A stretch of 64,000 nt of DNA from Telluribacter roseus (GCF_017355915.2 NZ_JAFEUV020000013.1:1-64000), one strand, 5' to 3'; positions 44,581 through 54,206 are shown, numbered from the stretch's first letter. The notes: generated by a model not told the origin, from the sequence alone. A program made the numbers and translations.

Positions 44581-45897
44581 GTGAAAGACCTACCCGATAG
44601 TGACGATCCTTTGTCCCGAACGCACGCTACTACCTTTTTTATTCGTCGTGACCTCCTTCCGTTCACGGCTCTGACAGCTTCTGTGTGGTTCGAAGTATTT
44701 GCTCCTGAGGTAGCCCTGGTTTCAGCCCTGTTGCTCTTTTCGCTTTTTATATCTGGTCTTAGAGCGGCCTATGCCGCCACTGCCCTGACCGACGCCCCTT
44801 GGGAGCGTAAAAACACCTCCGATCTTATTCATCTCGATCGTTCGCAAAAGCTCACTTTATCCGTAGTGCAGCGTATGTCGACGTTGCTGGCCTTTCTGCT
44901 GGCGGCCCGTCTGGTGTGGCTGATTTTCTGGACCAGCGAGGATACAGGTTTTCGCTGGGTACCTATCGTTCTACTATGCTTCTGGCTGTGGTGCGATGCG
45001 CTGGTACGCTACTACGCCGGCCGCAACGCCCATCGCTTTACCCAACGCATGACTCCCATAGTACGGCCCATCCTGAAGATAATGGCACCCCTGACCCGGA
45101 CCATCAACTCGGTAGGTACTAAGTGGGGAATACTACTCCCCGAGGGCGTAGAGGCCACCGCCGAGCGCCTGGAGGCGCAGTCGGAGAGTGAGGAAGAGCG
45201 AGACCTGCTCCGGGGACTGGCTAATTTTGCCCAGACTACCGCCCGGCAGGCTATGCGCCCGCGGCTCAACATTACGGCTTTTGATATAGAGCTGGATTTC
45301 CACGAGCTGATGGATAAGATCAATAAGTCGGGGTACTCGCGGGTACCTGTCTTTCGCGACACGCTGGATTCGGTGGAAGGGATCCTCTACGTCAAGGACC
45401 TGCTGCCCCACCTGCACCGCGATGAGCACTTTGCCTGGCAGAAGCTCCTGCGTCAGGCGTATTTTATACCCGAAAGTAAGCGGCTCGACGACCTCATGCA
45501 GGAGTTTCAGAACCGGCGCGTACACATGGCCATTGTGGTGGATGAGTATGGAGGGACCAGCGGACTTATTACTCTGGAAGATATCATTGAGGAGATATTC
45601 GGAGATATCAACGATGAGTACGATGAGGAGGAGGAGATCAACTTTACACGGGTAGACGAAAAGACTTTTGTATTCGAGGGCAGAGCCGCTATCAATGATT
45701 TTTGCCGTATTGTAGGGCTGGATCATGATTACTTTGAAGAGGTAAATAACAACAGTGAATCGCTGGCCGGACTGCTGCTGGAGCTGTTTTCGAGGCTGCC
45801 CCGTACCGGCGATCAGGTTACCTTCAGGGATGTGACATTTAAGGTACAGTCGGCCGATAAAAAACGGATCAAGAAAGTAAGGGTACTGGTGGCGTAG
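44581..45897 (+). CDS. gldE: GldE, gliding motility-associated CorC/CNNM family protein
   Basis: A 438-residue protein: N-terminal DUF21/CNNM-type membrane region (about 25-160), two CBS domains (about 200-330; RQAMRPRLNITAFD start, KSGYSRVPVFRDTLDSVEGILYVKDLL, then MAIVVDEYGGTSGLITLEDIIEEIFGDI), and a CorC_HlyC domain (about 350-438). In Flavobacterium gldE follows mutY and ssb and precedes gldD, and helps gliding and lipoprotein function. Here guaB follows. The first in-frame start is GTG 44581. The family may transport Mg2+ or Co2+. Confidence 0.88.
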   Translation: MKDLPDSDDPLSRTHATTFFIRRDLLPFTALTASVWFEVFAPEVALVSALLLFSLFISGLRAAYAATALTDAPWERKNTSDLIHLDRSQKLTLSVVQRMSTLLAFLLAARLVWLIFWTSEDTGFRWVPIVLLCFWLWCDALVRYYAGRNAHRFTQRMTPIVRPILKIMAPLTRTINSVGTKWGILLPEGVEATAERLEAQSESEEERDLLRGLANFAQTTARQAMRPRLNITAFDIELDFHELMDKINKSGYSRVPVFRDTLDSVEGILYVKDLLPHLHRDEHFAWQKLLRQAYFIPESKRLDDLMQEFQNRRVHMAIVVDEYGGTSGLITLEDIIEEIFGDINDEYDEEEEINFTRVDEKTFVFEGRAAINDFCRIVGLDHDYFEEVNNNSESLAGLLLELFSRLPRTGDQVTFRDVTFKVQSADKKRIKKVRVLVA

Positions 45898-45938
45898 CAG
45901 ATTCTTAAAAAAATAATATTTGTAGTTCACTAAAAAAC

Positions 45939-45969
45939 TTTGCCAAGTCCAAACTTATACGTAATTTTG
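45939..45969 (+). promoter_or_regulatory. Promoter of guaB (TTTG -33 and TAATTTTG -7)
   Basis: TTTG at 45939-45942 and TAATTTTG at 45962-45969 with 19 bp between them. This fits the Bacteroidota consensus TTTG-N17-23-TAnnTTTG. The -7 box is 28 bp before the guaB ATG (45998), giving a short leader. Confidence 0.75.
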
Positions 45970-45997
45970 CCCGGCAAATAACGATAGATTATTTGCT

Positions 45998-47470
45998 ATG
46001 AGCACAGCCCCATCCAAAGTCCTCTACGAGGCACTCACCTACGACGACGTTCTTCTATTGCCTGCCTATTCGGAGGTTTTACCACGCGACACTCGTACCA
46101 ATACCAAGCTTACCCGCAACATCCAATTGAATATACCGCTTATATCGGCGGCTATGGATACCGTTACGGAATACGAACTGGCCATTGCCATGGCGCAGGA
46201 AGGTGGTATCGGTATCATACATAAGAATATGACCCTGGAGGCACAGGCTGAGCAGGTACGTAAGGTTAAGCGTTCGGAAAGCGGTATGATCCTGGATCCG
46301 ATCACGCTGACCAAAGGAGCTACCCTGGGCGATGCGCACCAGATCATGCGTGAACATAAAATCGGGGGCATACCGGTCGTTGACGAAAACAACAGACTCG
46401 TTGGTATCCTTACCAACCGTGACCTGCGTTTTCAGCGTGACCTGACCCGCCCCGTTACCGAGATCATGACCAGCGAGAATCTCATTACGGCTTCCGAAGG
46501 AATTACAATGGAAGAGGCCGAGACCATCCTGCAGGAATACAAAATTGAAAAGCTTCCGATTGTAAACGGTGATAACCAACTCACCGGACTTATTACCTAC
46601 AAGGATATCCTGAAGCGTAAGTCGCATCCCAATGCCTGCAAGGACCAGTACGGTCGTCTGCGTGTAGGAGCGGCGGTAGGTGTTACGCCCGACCTGATCA
46701 AACGCGTAGAAGCGCTCGTAAAAGCAGGCGTGGACGTAGTTAGCCTTGATACGGCCCACGGCCATTCGCGCGGAGTACTTGACGCAGTAAGATCTATCAA
46801 AGAACATTTCCCCAAACTGGAAGTCATTGCCGGGAACGTAGCTACCGGTGAGGGAGCCCGTGCTCTGGCTGACGCCGGTGCCGACGCCGTAAAGGTAGGG
46901 GTAGGTCCGGGTAGTATCTGTACTACCCGTATCATTGCGGGTATTGGGGTGCCTCAGCTATCGGCCGTAATGGCTGCTGCCGAGGCTCTGAAAGACACCG
47001 ACGTACCGGTAATCGCCGACGGTGGTATCCGTTTCTCGGGTGATGTAACCAAGGCCCTGGCCGGTGGCGCCAGTACCGTGATGATCGGCTCTATGCTGGC
47101 CGGTACCGACGAGGCTCCGGGCGAAATCGTGATCTATGAAGGACGTAAGTTTAAGATCTACCGCGGTATGGGCTCTATCGAAGCCATGGGCGAAGGTTCT
47201 AAAGACCGCTACTTCCAGGACGCCGAAGATGATCTGAAAAAGCTGGTACCCGAAGGAATCGTAGGACGTGTACCTTTCAAGGGCAGCGTATCGGAGATCG
47301 TGTACCAGATGGTAGGTGGTCTGAAAGCCGGTATGGGCTACTGCGGTGCCGGTGATATACCCACCCTGCAGAACGCCAGTTTTGTAAAGATCACCTCAGC
47401 CGGTGTGAAGGAAAGCCACCCGCACGATGTAATGATCCAGAAAGAAGCTCCTAACTACTCTTCACGGTAG
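45998..47470 (+). CDS. guaB: Inosine-5'-monophosphate dehydrogenase
   Basis: A 490-residue IMPDH that converts IMP to XMP with NAD+, the committed GMP step. Barrel start [19 protein letters not shown]; two CBS domains inserted (about 95-215); catalytic loop [11 protein letters not shown] with the active Cys; IMP-binding [15 protein letters not shown]; flap region [10 protein letters not shown] and DRYFQ. Full length, well conserved. Strong promoter upstream. The transcript probably ends near a hairpin at 47489-47527. Confidence 0.97.
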   Translation: MSTAPSKVLYEALTYDDVLLLPAYSEVLPRDTRTNTKLTRNIQLNIPLISAAMDTVTEYELAIAMAQEGGIGIIHKNMTLEAQAEQVRKVKRSESGMILDPITLTKGATLGDAHQIMREHKIGGIPVVDENNRLVGILTNRDLRFQRDLTRPVTEIMTSENLITASEGITMEEAETILQEYKIEKLPIVNGDNQLTGLITYKDILKRKSHPNACKDQYGRLRVGAAVGVTPDLIKRVEALVKAGVDVVSLDTAHGHSRGVLDAVRSIKEHFPKLEVIAGNVATGEGARALADAGADAVKVGVGPGSICTTRIIAGIGVPQLSAVMAAAEALKDTDVPVIADGGIRFSGDVTKALAGGASTVMIGSMLAGTDEAPGEIVIYEGRKFKIYRGMGSIEAMGEGSKDRYFQDAEDDLKKLVPEGIVGRVPFKGSVSEIVYQMVGGLKAGMGYCGAGDIPTLQNASFVKITSAGVKESHPHDVMIQKEAPNYSSR

Positions 47471-47488
47471 TCGGGCCAGAATATAAGT

Positions 47489-47527
47489 CACAGCAGCCCC
47501 GGAGGTACTACCTACGGGGCTGCTGTG
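47489..47527 (+). terminator. Hairpin after guaB, no T-run
   Basis: A perfect 13-bp GC-rich stem (47489-47501 with 47515-47527) and 13-nt loop, 19 bp after the guaB stop codon. The following bases are GTATAC, so it is a weak intrinsic terminator or a 3'-end stabiliser. Confidence 0.5.
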
Positions 47528-47604
47528 GTATACAACCTGCTCGGTATGACGGTAAATCAGGCGCCTGTTCCACTTTTAAGGTACAAGAGATAACTCAACC
47601 TCTC

Positions 47605-48804
47605 ATGAACCGCTTCACTATCAGCTATCTACTGTGTGCAAAGCTGCTGGTACTGGCCCTGCTGACAAACTCATGTAAAAGCCGGGATAGTACGCAGAAG
47701 GGAGTGGAAAAGCCGGAGGAGCAAACCATCGCAGTACTGGGCGCACTGCCTCAGTACGTTACTGATCCGCCGGACAACCCCAGTACACCGCAAAAAATTG
47801 AGCTGGGGCGGCTCCTGTTTTATGATCCTATACTGTCCGGTAATAAAGATGTTGCCTGCGCTACCTGCCATCAGCCGGAGTTCAACTATGCTGAGTTTCT
47901 GGAAACGTCCATTGGGGTCAATGGCATTGGGAGTGGGAGTAAGAGGCACTTTCTGTCGCCCAATGATATTCCCTTTGTCAAGCGTAATTCACAGAGTATC
48001 CTGAATACAGCCTTTAACGGGATCCGAAATGGGGAAGCCTATGATCCCACGGTGGCACCTATGTTCTGGGATAATAGAGCCAAAAGCCTGGAAGAGCAGG
48101 CACTGCTGCCTATCATGACGTTCGAAGAAATGCGGGGGCACCGCTTTACGGATGAGACGATTCTGGAAGAGGTAGTTGGTAGGTTGCGCGTTATCCCCGA
48201 GTACCGGACGCGGTTTGGCGAGGCTTTTAAAGGCGAGCGTAATCCTATTCACGCGCAAAATCTGTCGAAGGCTTTAGCCGCCTACGAAAGAACCCTGATC
48301 GCTACTAACTCGAGGTTTGACCAGTACATGCGGGGGGACGCCGACGCGCTATCTGCTAGCGAGCAGGAGGGCCTGCAACTGTTCCTGAAAACGGGCTGCG
48401 CCCGGTGCCACTCGGGGCCGATGTTCTCGGACTTTAAGCTCCATACGCTGGGCGTACCGGATACTCCTAATCACAAAGAGTCAGACGCTGGAATTAACCA
48501 CGACTACGCCTTCCGCACCCCTACGTTACGAAACCTACGGTATACAGCTCCGTACATGCACAGTGGTAGGATAGCTACCCTGGAGCGGGTACTGGAATTT
48601 TACGAGGATGTTTCAGGAGGCGAAATCAGTAACCCGCACGTAAAGGCCAACCAAATGGACCCGCTGGCGGTACAGATGAACGTGAGCTTTCAGGATATAT
48701 CGCGGATCGTAGAATTCCTGAATACGCTCAACGACGACTCCTTTGATAAGACTGTCCCCCAGCGGGTACCTAGTGGGCTGCCGGTAAAAGGTAATGTTAA
48801 TTAA
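47605..48804 (+). CDS. Di-heme cytochrome c peroxidase / MauG family lipoprotein
   Basis: A 399-residue protein with a lipobox (LLTNSC, Cys about 24) and two c-heme motifs: CATCHQPEFNYAE (about residue 94) and CARCHSGPMFSD (about residue 270). Region LGRLLFYDPILSGNKDVACATCH and FRTPTLRNLRYTAPYMHSGRIATLERVLEFYE are conserved in the CCP/MauG family. It reduces H2O2 or modifies a protein partner in the periplasm. Single gene; the next small ORF is 55 bp away. Confidence 0.93.
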   Translation: MNRFTISYLLCAKLLVLALLTNSCKSRDSTQKGVEKPEEQTIAVLGALPQYVTDPPDNPSTPQKIELGRLLFYDPILSGNKDVACATCHQPEFNYAEFLETSIGVNGIGSGSKRHFLSPNDIPFVKRNSQSILNTAFNGIRNGEAYDPTVAPMFWDNRAKSLEEQALLPIMTFEEMRGHRFTDETILEEVVGRLRVIPEYRTRFGEAFKGERNPIHAQNLSKALAAYERTLIATNSRFDQYMRGDADALSASEQEGLQLFLKTGCARCHSGPMFSDFKLHTLGVPDTPNHKESDAGINHDYAFRTPTLRNLRYTAPYMHSGRIATLERVLEFYEDVSGGEISNPHVKANQMDPLAVQMNVSFQDISRIVEFLNTLNDDSFDKTVPQRVPSGLPVKGNVN

Positions 48805-48859
48805 AAACCCAAATGCCAATATTGCATAGTCATCTAATCACCACCATATCTTCTACTAT

Positions 48860-49045
48860 ATGAAATCACTGCATCTAAGACCCCAGATGAAACTTCTGTT
48901 CATCAGCTTTGTAGTAGTAACCTTGGGCTGTGTCCTGTTTATTTATGATGTAAAACCCCTGGGGCAGGTATTACTAGCGGCAGGTAGTATTCTGAAGGTA
49001 TATGCGGTGATCAGAATATTTCTAAAAGTCTATAAAGCAGCCTGA
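48860..49045 (+). CDS. Small hypothetical membrane protein
   Basis: A 61-residue protein with two membrane segments (about 12-30 and 36-52) joined by a short loop DVKPLGQ, with positive ends. No family recognised. It ends 22 bp before a terminator hairpin, which supports it being a real 3' gene of the peroxidase transcript. Confidence 0.6.
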   Translation: MKSLHLRPQMKLLFISFVVVTLGCVLFIYDVKPLGQVLLAAGSILKVYAVIRIFLKVYKAA

Positions 49046-49067
49046 GTAGGGGCGCTATCTAAAATAG

Positions 49068-49100
49068 AAAAGCGGATGCAGGTACCTGAATCCGCTTTTT
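49068..49100. terminator. Bidirectional terminator
   Basis: A 16-bp stem with one mismatch (49068-49083 with 49084-49099), with T-runs on both strands. It separates the small membrane gene (plus) from the RmlD-like gene (minus). Confidence 0.85.
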
Positions 49101-49121
49101 ATGTATAAGCTCAATAGTAAG

Positions 49122-50033
49122 TTACTTCTGCTGGATCTGCTCGGCCAGTATGGCAATACCTTCCTGGAAACTACGGGGCTCGTAGCCCAGTACATCGCGT
49201 GACTTATCCAGTATAAAGCCGGTACGGGCGGGGCGACGGGCGGGCTGGGTAAAGGTAGTGGAGTCTGCCTCGGCAATAAGAGACTTATTCAGTCCAAAGA
49301 AATCAGCCGCCATGATGGCCATCTCGTAAGGCGTGAGCAGGTCTTTGCCTGAGATATTAAAGATACCTTCGGCTTCGCCATCAGCAATAAGGTAGCAACC
49401 CATGGCCAGGTCTTCGGCTAGGGTAGGGGTACGCCACTGGTCCGTTACTACTTTGATATTCTTACCCTCTTCCAGCGATTTTTTCACCCACAGGATGATG
49501 TTGCTGCGGCTCATGTCATGGGCAATGCCGTAGACTAGTACCGTACGGGCAATAGCCCAGCGGATATTGGAATGAATGACAGCCTTCTCGGCAGCGTACT
49601 TGCTCCAGCCGTAGAAGCTGAGCGGATTGGGCTCGGCATCCACATCGTAGGGGCCCGCCGCACCGTCGAAGATAAAGTCGGTGGATACGTGCAGCAGGAA
49701 CGCATTGGCTGCCTGGCAGGCCTCTATCAGATACTCCACGGCTTTTACGTTCTGAGCCCAGCAGGCTTCTTTCTCGGATTCGCACTGATCTACGTTGGTC
49801 ATGGCGGCCGTATGGATCACTACCTCCGGACGCGTCTGGAGTACCACCTGGCGTACCTGTTCGGCGTCAGTGATGTCCATGGGGTAGTACTCGTAGCCTT
49901 CCGTGAAAGGCAGCCGGTTGTCGCCGCGGGCGGTGGCAATCGGTTGGATATGGGGCTGCTGTACCAGCAGTTCGATGAGCTTCTGGCCCAACAGGCCGTT
50001 GGAGCCGGTAATGAGGATACGTTTCTTTTCCAA
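49122..50033 (-). CDS. SDR family sugar-nucleotide reductase, RmlD-like
   Basis: A 303-residue protein like dTDP-4-dehydrorhamnose reductase. NAD(P)-binding RILITGSNGLLGQKLIEL, region VVIHTAAMTNVDQCE, STDFIFDGAAGPY and the catalytic Tyr-x3-Lys in YGWSKYAAEK are present. No rmlA, rmlB or rmlC is next to it, so it may reduce another substrate or act as an MAT2B-like SDR. Start TTG at 50033, as a stop codon comes shortly upstream in frame with no ATG. It is the last gene of a four-gene minus-strand run from 52880. Confidence 0.85.
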   Translation of the reverse strand: MEKKRILITGSNGLLGQKLIELLVQQPHIQPIATARGDNRLPFTEGYEYYPMDITDAEQVRQVVLQTRPEVVIHTAAMTNVDQCESEKEACWAQNVKAVEYLIEACQAANAFLLHVSTDFIFDGAAGPYDVDAEPNPLSFYGWSKYAAEKAVIHSNIRWAIARTVLVYGIAHDMSRSNIILWVKKSLEEGKNIKVVTDQWRTPTLAEDLAMGCYLIADGEAEGIFNISGKDLLTPYEMAIMAADFFGLNKSLIAEADSTTFTQPARRPARTGFILDKSRDVLGYEPRSFQEGIAILAEQIQQK

Positions 50034-50061
50034 ATTGGTCAGTAGTAGCTATTTAACTGAA

Positions 50062-50772
50062 TTATGATTCAAACTGATACCCGTACTTTTTCGTTATTTT
50101 TTTCTTGCGCAGCAGCTCCACCGACACCTTCATGGAGATGTTCTTTTCGGGGCGGTTGCGGGCATCGCCGGGCTGAGCCGCTATAGTATCAATGACCCCT
50201 ATGCCGTCAATCACCTGACCGAATACCGTATAGGCACCATCGAGGTGGGGAGTACCTCCTTCGGTTTTATAGACCTGCTGCTGCTCGGGAGTCAGCTGGC
50301 GGGCGGCGCGGGTCAGCTGGCGGTTCAGATCAGCTTCGCTCCACTGCTTCCCATCTACTATATAAAACTGACAGCCGCTGGAAGCCTTCTGGGGGTTGTT
50401 GTCGCGGGCAGCGGCGAGTGCTCCTTTGCGGTGGAACAGCTCCGGCCTGAACTCGGCCGGTACGGTATAGCCTACATCACCACTACCCAGAGCCGCGCCA
50501 GACTGGGCGTTGCGGGAGTTAGGATCGCCTCCCTGGATCATGAAGTCGTCGATAACCCGGTGAAAGAGCAGCCCGTCATAAAAGCCTTCCCTGGCTAGTT
50601 TGACAAAGTTGGCCTTGTGCTGGGGTGTCTGGTCGTGCAGGACCAGGCGCATGGTACCAAAGTCGGTAGTGATAGTGACGAGGTAGTCTTTCTTCTTTTT
50701 TTTCTGAGCAAGGCAATCCGGTACTACCAGGACCAGAAGTCCCACTAGTACTACGCTAAAAAATGGTTTCAT
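50062..50772 (-). CDS. Exported cyclophilin-type peptidyl-prolyl isomerase
   Basis: A 236-residue protein with a signal peptide (about 1-22; ending CLAQ) and a cyclophilin domain (about 30-220): FHRVIDDFMIQGGDP, then SGCQFYIV, then YTVFGQVIDGIGVID. Active-site Arg, Phe, Met and Gln are kept in FHRVIDDFMIQGG. A family-typical insertion (about 140-175) is Arg/Gln-rich. It assists folding of envelope proteins, which fits the nearby BamA-like gene. Its ATG overlaps the stop of the upstream gene (ATGA). Confidence 0.93.
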   Translation of the reverse strand: MKPFFSVVLVGLLVLVVPDCLAQKKKKKDYLVTITTDFGTMRLVLHDQTPQHKANFVKLAREGFYDGLLFHRVIDDFMIQGGDPNSRNAQSGAALGSGDVGYTVPAEFRPELFHRKGALAAARDNNPQKASSGCQFYIVDGKQWSEADLNRQLTRAARQLTPEQQQVYKTEGGTPHLDGAYTVFGQVIDGIGVIDTIAAQPGDARNRPEKNISMKVSVELLRKKKITKKYGYQFES

Positions 50773-51371
50773 CGATTAGAGGCAAGTACTGTTTTATCGG
50801 AGGGTATAAAGGACATTTTAAGGCCGAAATCTTTACCGGCAGATACATTCTCGATGGTTACCTGCGCCGGGTTCTTTTTCCATGTGATGCTCTTGGCTCC
50901 CTCCTGCTTAGGGGCACCGTAGCGTTCGGTAAAGTTGCGTTTGGCGGCATCCCATAGCTGCTGCGTAGCGGTAGGGCTATTCAGGTATATATCTACGGTA
51001 ATTCGGTTGACGCGGTTGTTAGCGTGATAGTACTGGACGTCAATGGTTTCGAGCTGCTCGGTGTCGTGGGTGAAGCCGATGTGGTCGGTGGTATCTTCAA
51101 ACATTTCAAAGTTCTCACCAGCCCTGACCTTACTAACCGGATCCCCGAAGGATACTCCCCGGATAATACCGTTATTGGATTCGCCCATGATCGTTTGAAA
51201 CAGGGCTGACTGATCGCTGTTCAGATCGGCCGGGGTAGGATTGGACATATCAATGGAATCAACAACTACCTCGTTCTCATCACCCGTTTTGGTCTTGGTA
51301 CGGCAGCCATCACTCACCACTCCTATCAGTAACGCTACTGCCAGGAAGCGTAAAGCCGTAAAAGTATTCAT
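50769..51371 (-). CDS. Hypothetical lipoprotein
   Basis: A 200-residue protein with a signal sequence and a possible lipobox ending GC (VVSDGC, Cys about residue 23); this lipobox is atypical. The mature part has an acidic start and a repeat-like layout: GVSFGDPVSKVRAGENFEMFEDTTDHIGFTHD, then NRVNRITVDIYL, then AKRNFTERYGAPKQE. This resembles small secreted proteins that bind or sense via a YxxP-type strand pattern, but I cannot name a family. Translationally coupled to the cyclophilin gene. Confidence 0.7.
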   Translation of the reverse strand: MNTFTALRFLAVALLIGVVSDGCRTKTKTGDENEVVVDSIDMSNPTPADLNSDQSALFQTIMGESNNGIIRGVSFGDPVSKVRAGENFEMFEDTTDHIGFTHDTEQLETIDVQYYHANNRVNRITVDIYLNSPTATQQLWDAAKRNFTERYGAPKQEGAKSITWKKNPAQVTIENVSAGKDFGLKMSFIPSDKTVLASNR

Positions 51372-51440
51372 ATGATTATAAAAGCTTTAGTTTAGGCAAA
51401 AGTATAAATTCAGGAGGTAAATGGCGCACAAATGCCAGAA

Positions 51441-52880
51441 TTAGAATTGTCGTCCAAAGTTGAAAAAGAAGCGCTGTTCGCCGTTACCGTTTACCGTAAC
51501 ATTAAAACGGGCCGTCATGTTATAAAAAGTTACCACATCCAGCCCCATCCCAACCCCGTACAGCAGGGTATTGCCCAGCCTAGTATTGCTCCGCTCGGGG
51601 TAGAAGTTGCGTACGTAGCCGGCGTCGGCAAAGGTGTTGAGGTAGGTAGCCAGCGGAATGGTGTTGAACTGCTGCAGGGGGATCCAGGAGAAGTGCTTCT
51701 GGATGTCAAATAGTTTGAATTTCAGCTCGTTCTGCAGGAGTGCGTAGTGCTGGCCATCCACCACGTACAGCTCATACCCACGTACCAGATCCGAGCGGTA
51801 TCCCAGGCCAAGGGTCTGGAGGTAAGGCTGGCGGCGGGGCAGCGAGATGCGCCCCCGGATACCACTGTTGGCGAACCAGCGCTTGCTGATCGGTATGTAG
51901 TGCCGGTACCAGCCGTACAGGTAGGCCAGATTGACATTATCAGTAGGCAGGAGCCCTAGTTTACTTACCTGAAAACCGCCGATGCGTCCACGCAGGGGGT
52001 ACTGTACGTTGTCGCGCCGGTCGTGGCTGAGTATGTAGGAGAGCTGAAAGTACTGCTGCAGGCTACGCCCTCCCAGTAGGTAGTGAGGATTCAGGGCAGT
52101 TATGGTATCGGAAAGCCCGATGTAGTTCCAGCGGAAATCTACGGAGTGGAAGGTATAGAACTTATTACGGCGGGTCAGGCTGACGAAAGTATAGAAGCGC
52201 TCCCGGTTCAGGTTTTCGCTGTTGAAGTAGTCGAGCTTGTCCCGCCAGGTGCGGTAGGGCATGCTCTTGTTGGTGGTGTAGGATACTCCCGTGGTGATAC
52301 CGAGCTTCTGGGCTTTGTCTATGTACGGTACCGAGTAGGTCATCTCGTACTTGGGAATAAACCCAAACTCAGCCAGAAAGCGGAGGCGGTCAGCCCGGCC
52401 TGTCAGGTTGTTGTAGCTCATGTACAGCCCATAGGTCACGCGGCGCAGGTCGCGGTCGCGGTCGTACCACCACTCGTTGAAATTACGGTCGGCCAGCTGA
52501 AATACAGGAATCGCAAGAAAGTACCAGCGCTCCTTGACCACCACCCGGATATCCACTACCTCGGTGGCGTCTTCGGTAGTGGCCTCCTGAGGGAGCGTCT
52601 GCATCTCAACCGTCACAAACAGATTGGTATTCACAATCTTACGGCGGTCTATCTCCAGCCGATCGGGTAGTTCGCTACGGCGTAGGGTATCGCCGGGTTT
52701 AAGCGCCATTTCGCGCAGGATGATGGGTGTACGGGTGCGGTAGTTACCCTCTATACTGACACTGCCTATCAGTACCAACGCGGTAGTATCCGCATCAACG
52801 GCGGGCAAATTCTGTGATTGTACGGTACCCATCAGCAAGCAAAGTACTCCAACTAAACAAATACCGTAGTATCGCAACAT
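51441..52880 (-). CDS. BamA/TamA-like outer-membrane protein with one POTRA-like domain
   Basis: A 479-residue protein: signal peptide (about 1-22), one POTRA-like domain (about 35-115; GSVSIEGNYRTRTPIILREMALKPGDTL then VNTNLFVTVEMQTL), and a beta-barrel (about 120-479) ending in FNFGRQF with terminal Phe, the outer-membrane sorting signal. A VRGYE motif (about residue 366) matches the conserved L6 motif of Omp85 proteins. It likely inserts or translocates proteins or lipids. Full BamA has five POTRA domains, so this is a short paralogue. It is the first gene of a run with a lipoprotein and a cyclophilin. Confidence 0.88.
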   Translation of the reverse strand: MLRYYGICLVGVLCLLMGTVQSQNLPAVDADTTALVLIGSVSIEGNYRTRTPIILREMALKPGDTLRRSELPDRLEIDRRKIVNTNLFVTVEMQTLPQEATTEDATEVVDIRVVVKERWYFLAIPVFQLADRNFNEWWYDRDRDLRRVTYGLYMSYNNLTGRADRLRFLAEFGFIPKYEMTYSVPYIDKAQKLGITTGVSYTTNKSMPYRTWRDKLDYFNSENLNRERFYTFVSLTRRNKFYTFHSVDFRWNYIGLSDTITALNPHYLLGGRSLQQYFQLSYILSHDRRDNVQYPLRGRIGGFQVSKLGLLPTDNVNLAYLYGWYRHYIPISKRWFANSGIRGRISLPRRQPYLQTLGLGYRSDLVRGYELYVVDGQHYALLQNELKFKLFDIQKHFSWIPLQQFNTIPLATYLNTFADAGYVRNFYPERSNTRLGNTLLYGVGMGLDVVTFYNMTARFNVTVNGNGEQRFFFNFGRQF

Positions 52881-53056
52881 AAACGTAAACCCTTACTGGA
52901 AGAACTATCAGGACGTAAAATGGCTAAAAATGTCTGAAAAAAGTAGTACTGGCAAGGATAATACTACAATGGCCCCCGATTTATTGTTCTCCGCAATGAC
53001 CACTTATGTTGGACAGGCTCTTCAGGCAGTGGGTGAGCCGGTAGCCTGGGCTCCCC

Positions 53057-53698
53057 CTACGTCAGTTGTAAAGTACCAAAGCTATCGGGACGGTGGAAGC
53101 GGGGCGTAGCACCGCTCCGGGTGGAGTTCCAGCACAGGAACGAGCAGTTGTCAGGAGCGCATTCCCAACCGGTAGCAGGTTGCTCCTTCAGGACAATCCG
53201 GTAAAAATTGAGGCGGTAGGTAGTAGCGCTCAAGTCACCAATCAATTGTCGGGGTATTTCGATCCGGCCCTTCCAGCTATCCCCTTCGGTATGTACTGTA
53301 TGGATAATACCCGCCTGCTCGTACGGTACCATGTCCAGTGTCATGGCATCACCTTCTTTAGTGGGGTTGTGTATTCGGCCTACAAATACCGCATTGTTAG
53401 GGTTGATTTCCAGCTCCAGGTAGCGGGTGGGGGTATCAGCTCCCGCGGCTATGAATACTTCAAATACTTCCTGCCGCCATAGCTCGGTATTGTGTTCGGT
53501 GTAGGTATTGTACTGCCAGTAAGGATTATTCAGGCACTCAAACTCCACCCGTAGGTACTCATCATCGTAGCTTAGGCGGACCAACGTCTGCACAGATGAC
53601 TCACTCCCGTCAGTAGCCTCGCAAAAGTGCTTCCGGGGAAGCGTTAGCCATCTATTTTTAGAGAGGGTTAGGGTATAGTCGGGGAAAGATGCAAGCAT
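53057..53698 (-). CDS. CBM9-like carbohydrate-binding family protein
   Basis: A 213-residue protein without a signal peptide. The beta-sandwich core has CBM9-type strands: VRLSYDDEYLRVEFECLN, ELWRQEVFEVFIA, RYLELEINPNNAVFVGRI, and SWKGRIEIPRQLIGDLSATTYRLNFYRIV. Final part FHRPDSFGTLQL is conserved in this family. Such proteins are common in Bacteroidota with unknown function. Single gene. Confidence 0.82.
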   Translation of the reverse strand: MLASFPDYTLTLSKNRWLTLPRKHFCEATDGSESSVQTLVRLSYDDEYLRVEFECLNNPYWQYNTYTEHNTELWRQEVFEVFIAAGADTPTRYLELEINPNNAVFVGRIHNPTKEGDAMTLDMVPYEQAGIIHTVHTEGDSWKGRIEIPRQLIGDLSATTYRLNFYRIVLKEQPATGWECAPDNCSFLCWNSTRSGATPRFHRPDSFGTLQLT

Positions 53699-53870
53699 GT
53701 AGGTTTAGGTAAGAATAATAACTTGATTCGAAGTCCGTGGCGGTAATAATACGGATTAAGTACGTAAGGATCAAAACTTACTTGCCATTACGTATACCAT
53801 ACAGTACTCCCTTGTACTAGCTCTGGTGCCGGTATAAAGGTACGTGTTCAGAACTTCGGTTAGATCTGCG

Positions 53871-54206
53871 CTAAGCTTTTCCCTGTTTAACTTCCGGCGT
53901 GAACGTATGATTTACTCCCATGCGGATAAAATTGCCAGCCATCAGCAAAAGCCAGAACTGGGCAGTAGGCTCAGCGGAGGCAGGTGATGCATTAGGCATA
54001 AGCGCCATAAGTATAAAGGGCATGAATAGGAGTCCACAAGCATCCAGTAGGGAAGAGCGACGGATGTGGTAGGCGGCGTAAAAAGCCGTAGCCGTGGCTA
54101 CTATCTTGATCAGCAGGTTGTACCAAGCCGGTAGAGTTAACTGAGTCAGGAAGGGCAGAAACAGGAGCCCGGCAGTTGCGAAAAGTACAGCACGGTAGAT
54201 TTTCAT
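53871..54206 (-). CDS. Hypothetical membrane protein
   Basis: A 111-residue protein with three or four membrane helices (about 5-22, 28-46, 55-72, 82-97). No family recognised. It is alone, 158 bp downstream of lgt copy 1 with that gene's terminator between. Confidence 0.6.
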   Translation of the reverse strand: MKIYRAVLFATAGLLFLPFLTQLTLPAWYNLLIKIVATATAFYAAYHIRRSSLLDACGLLFMPFILMALMPNASPASAEPTAQFWLLLMAGNFIRMGVNHTFTPEVKQGKA

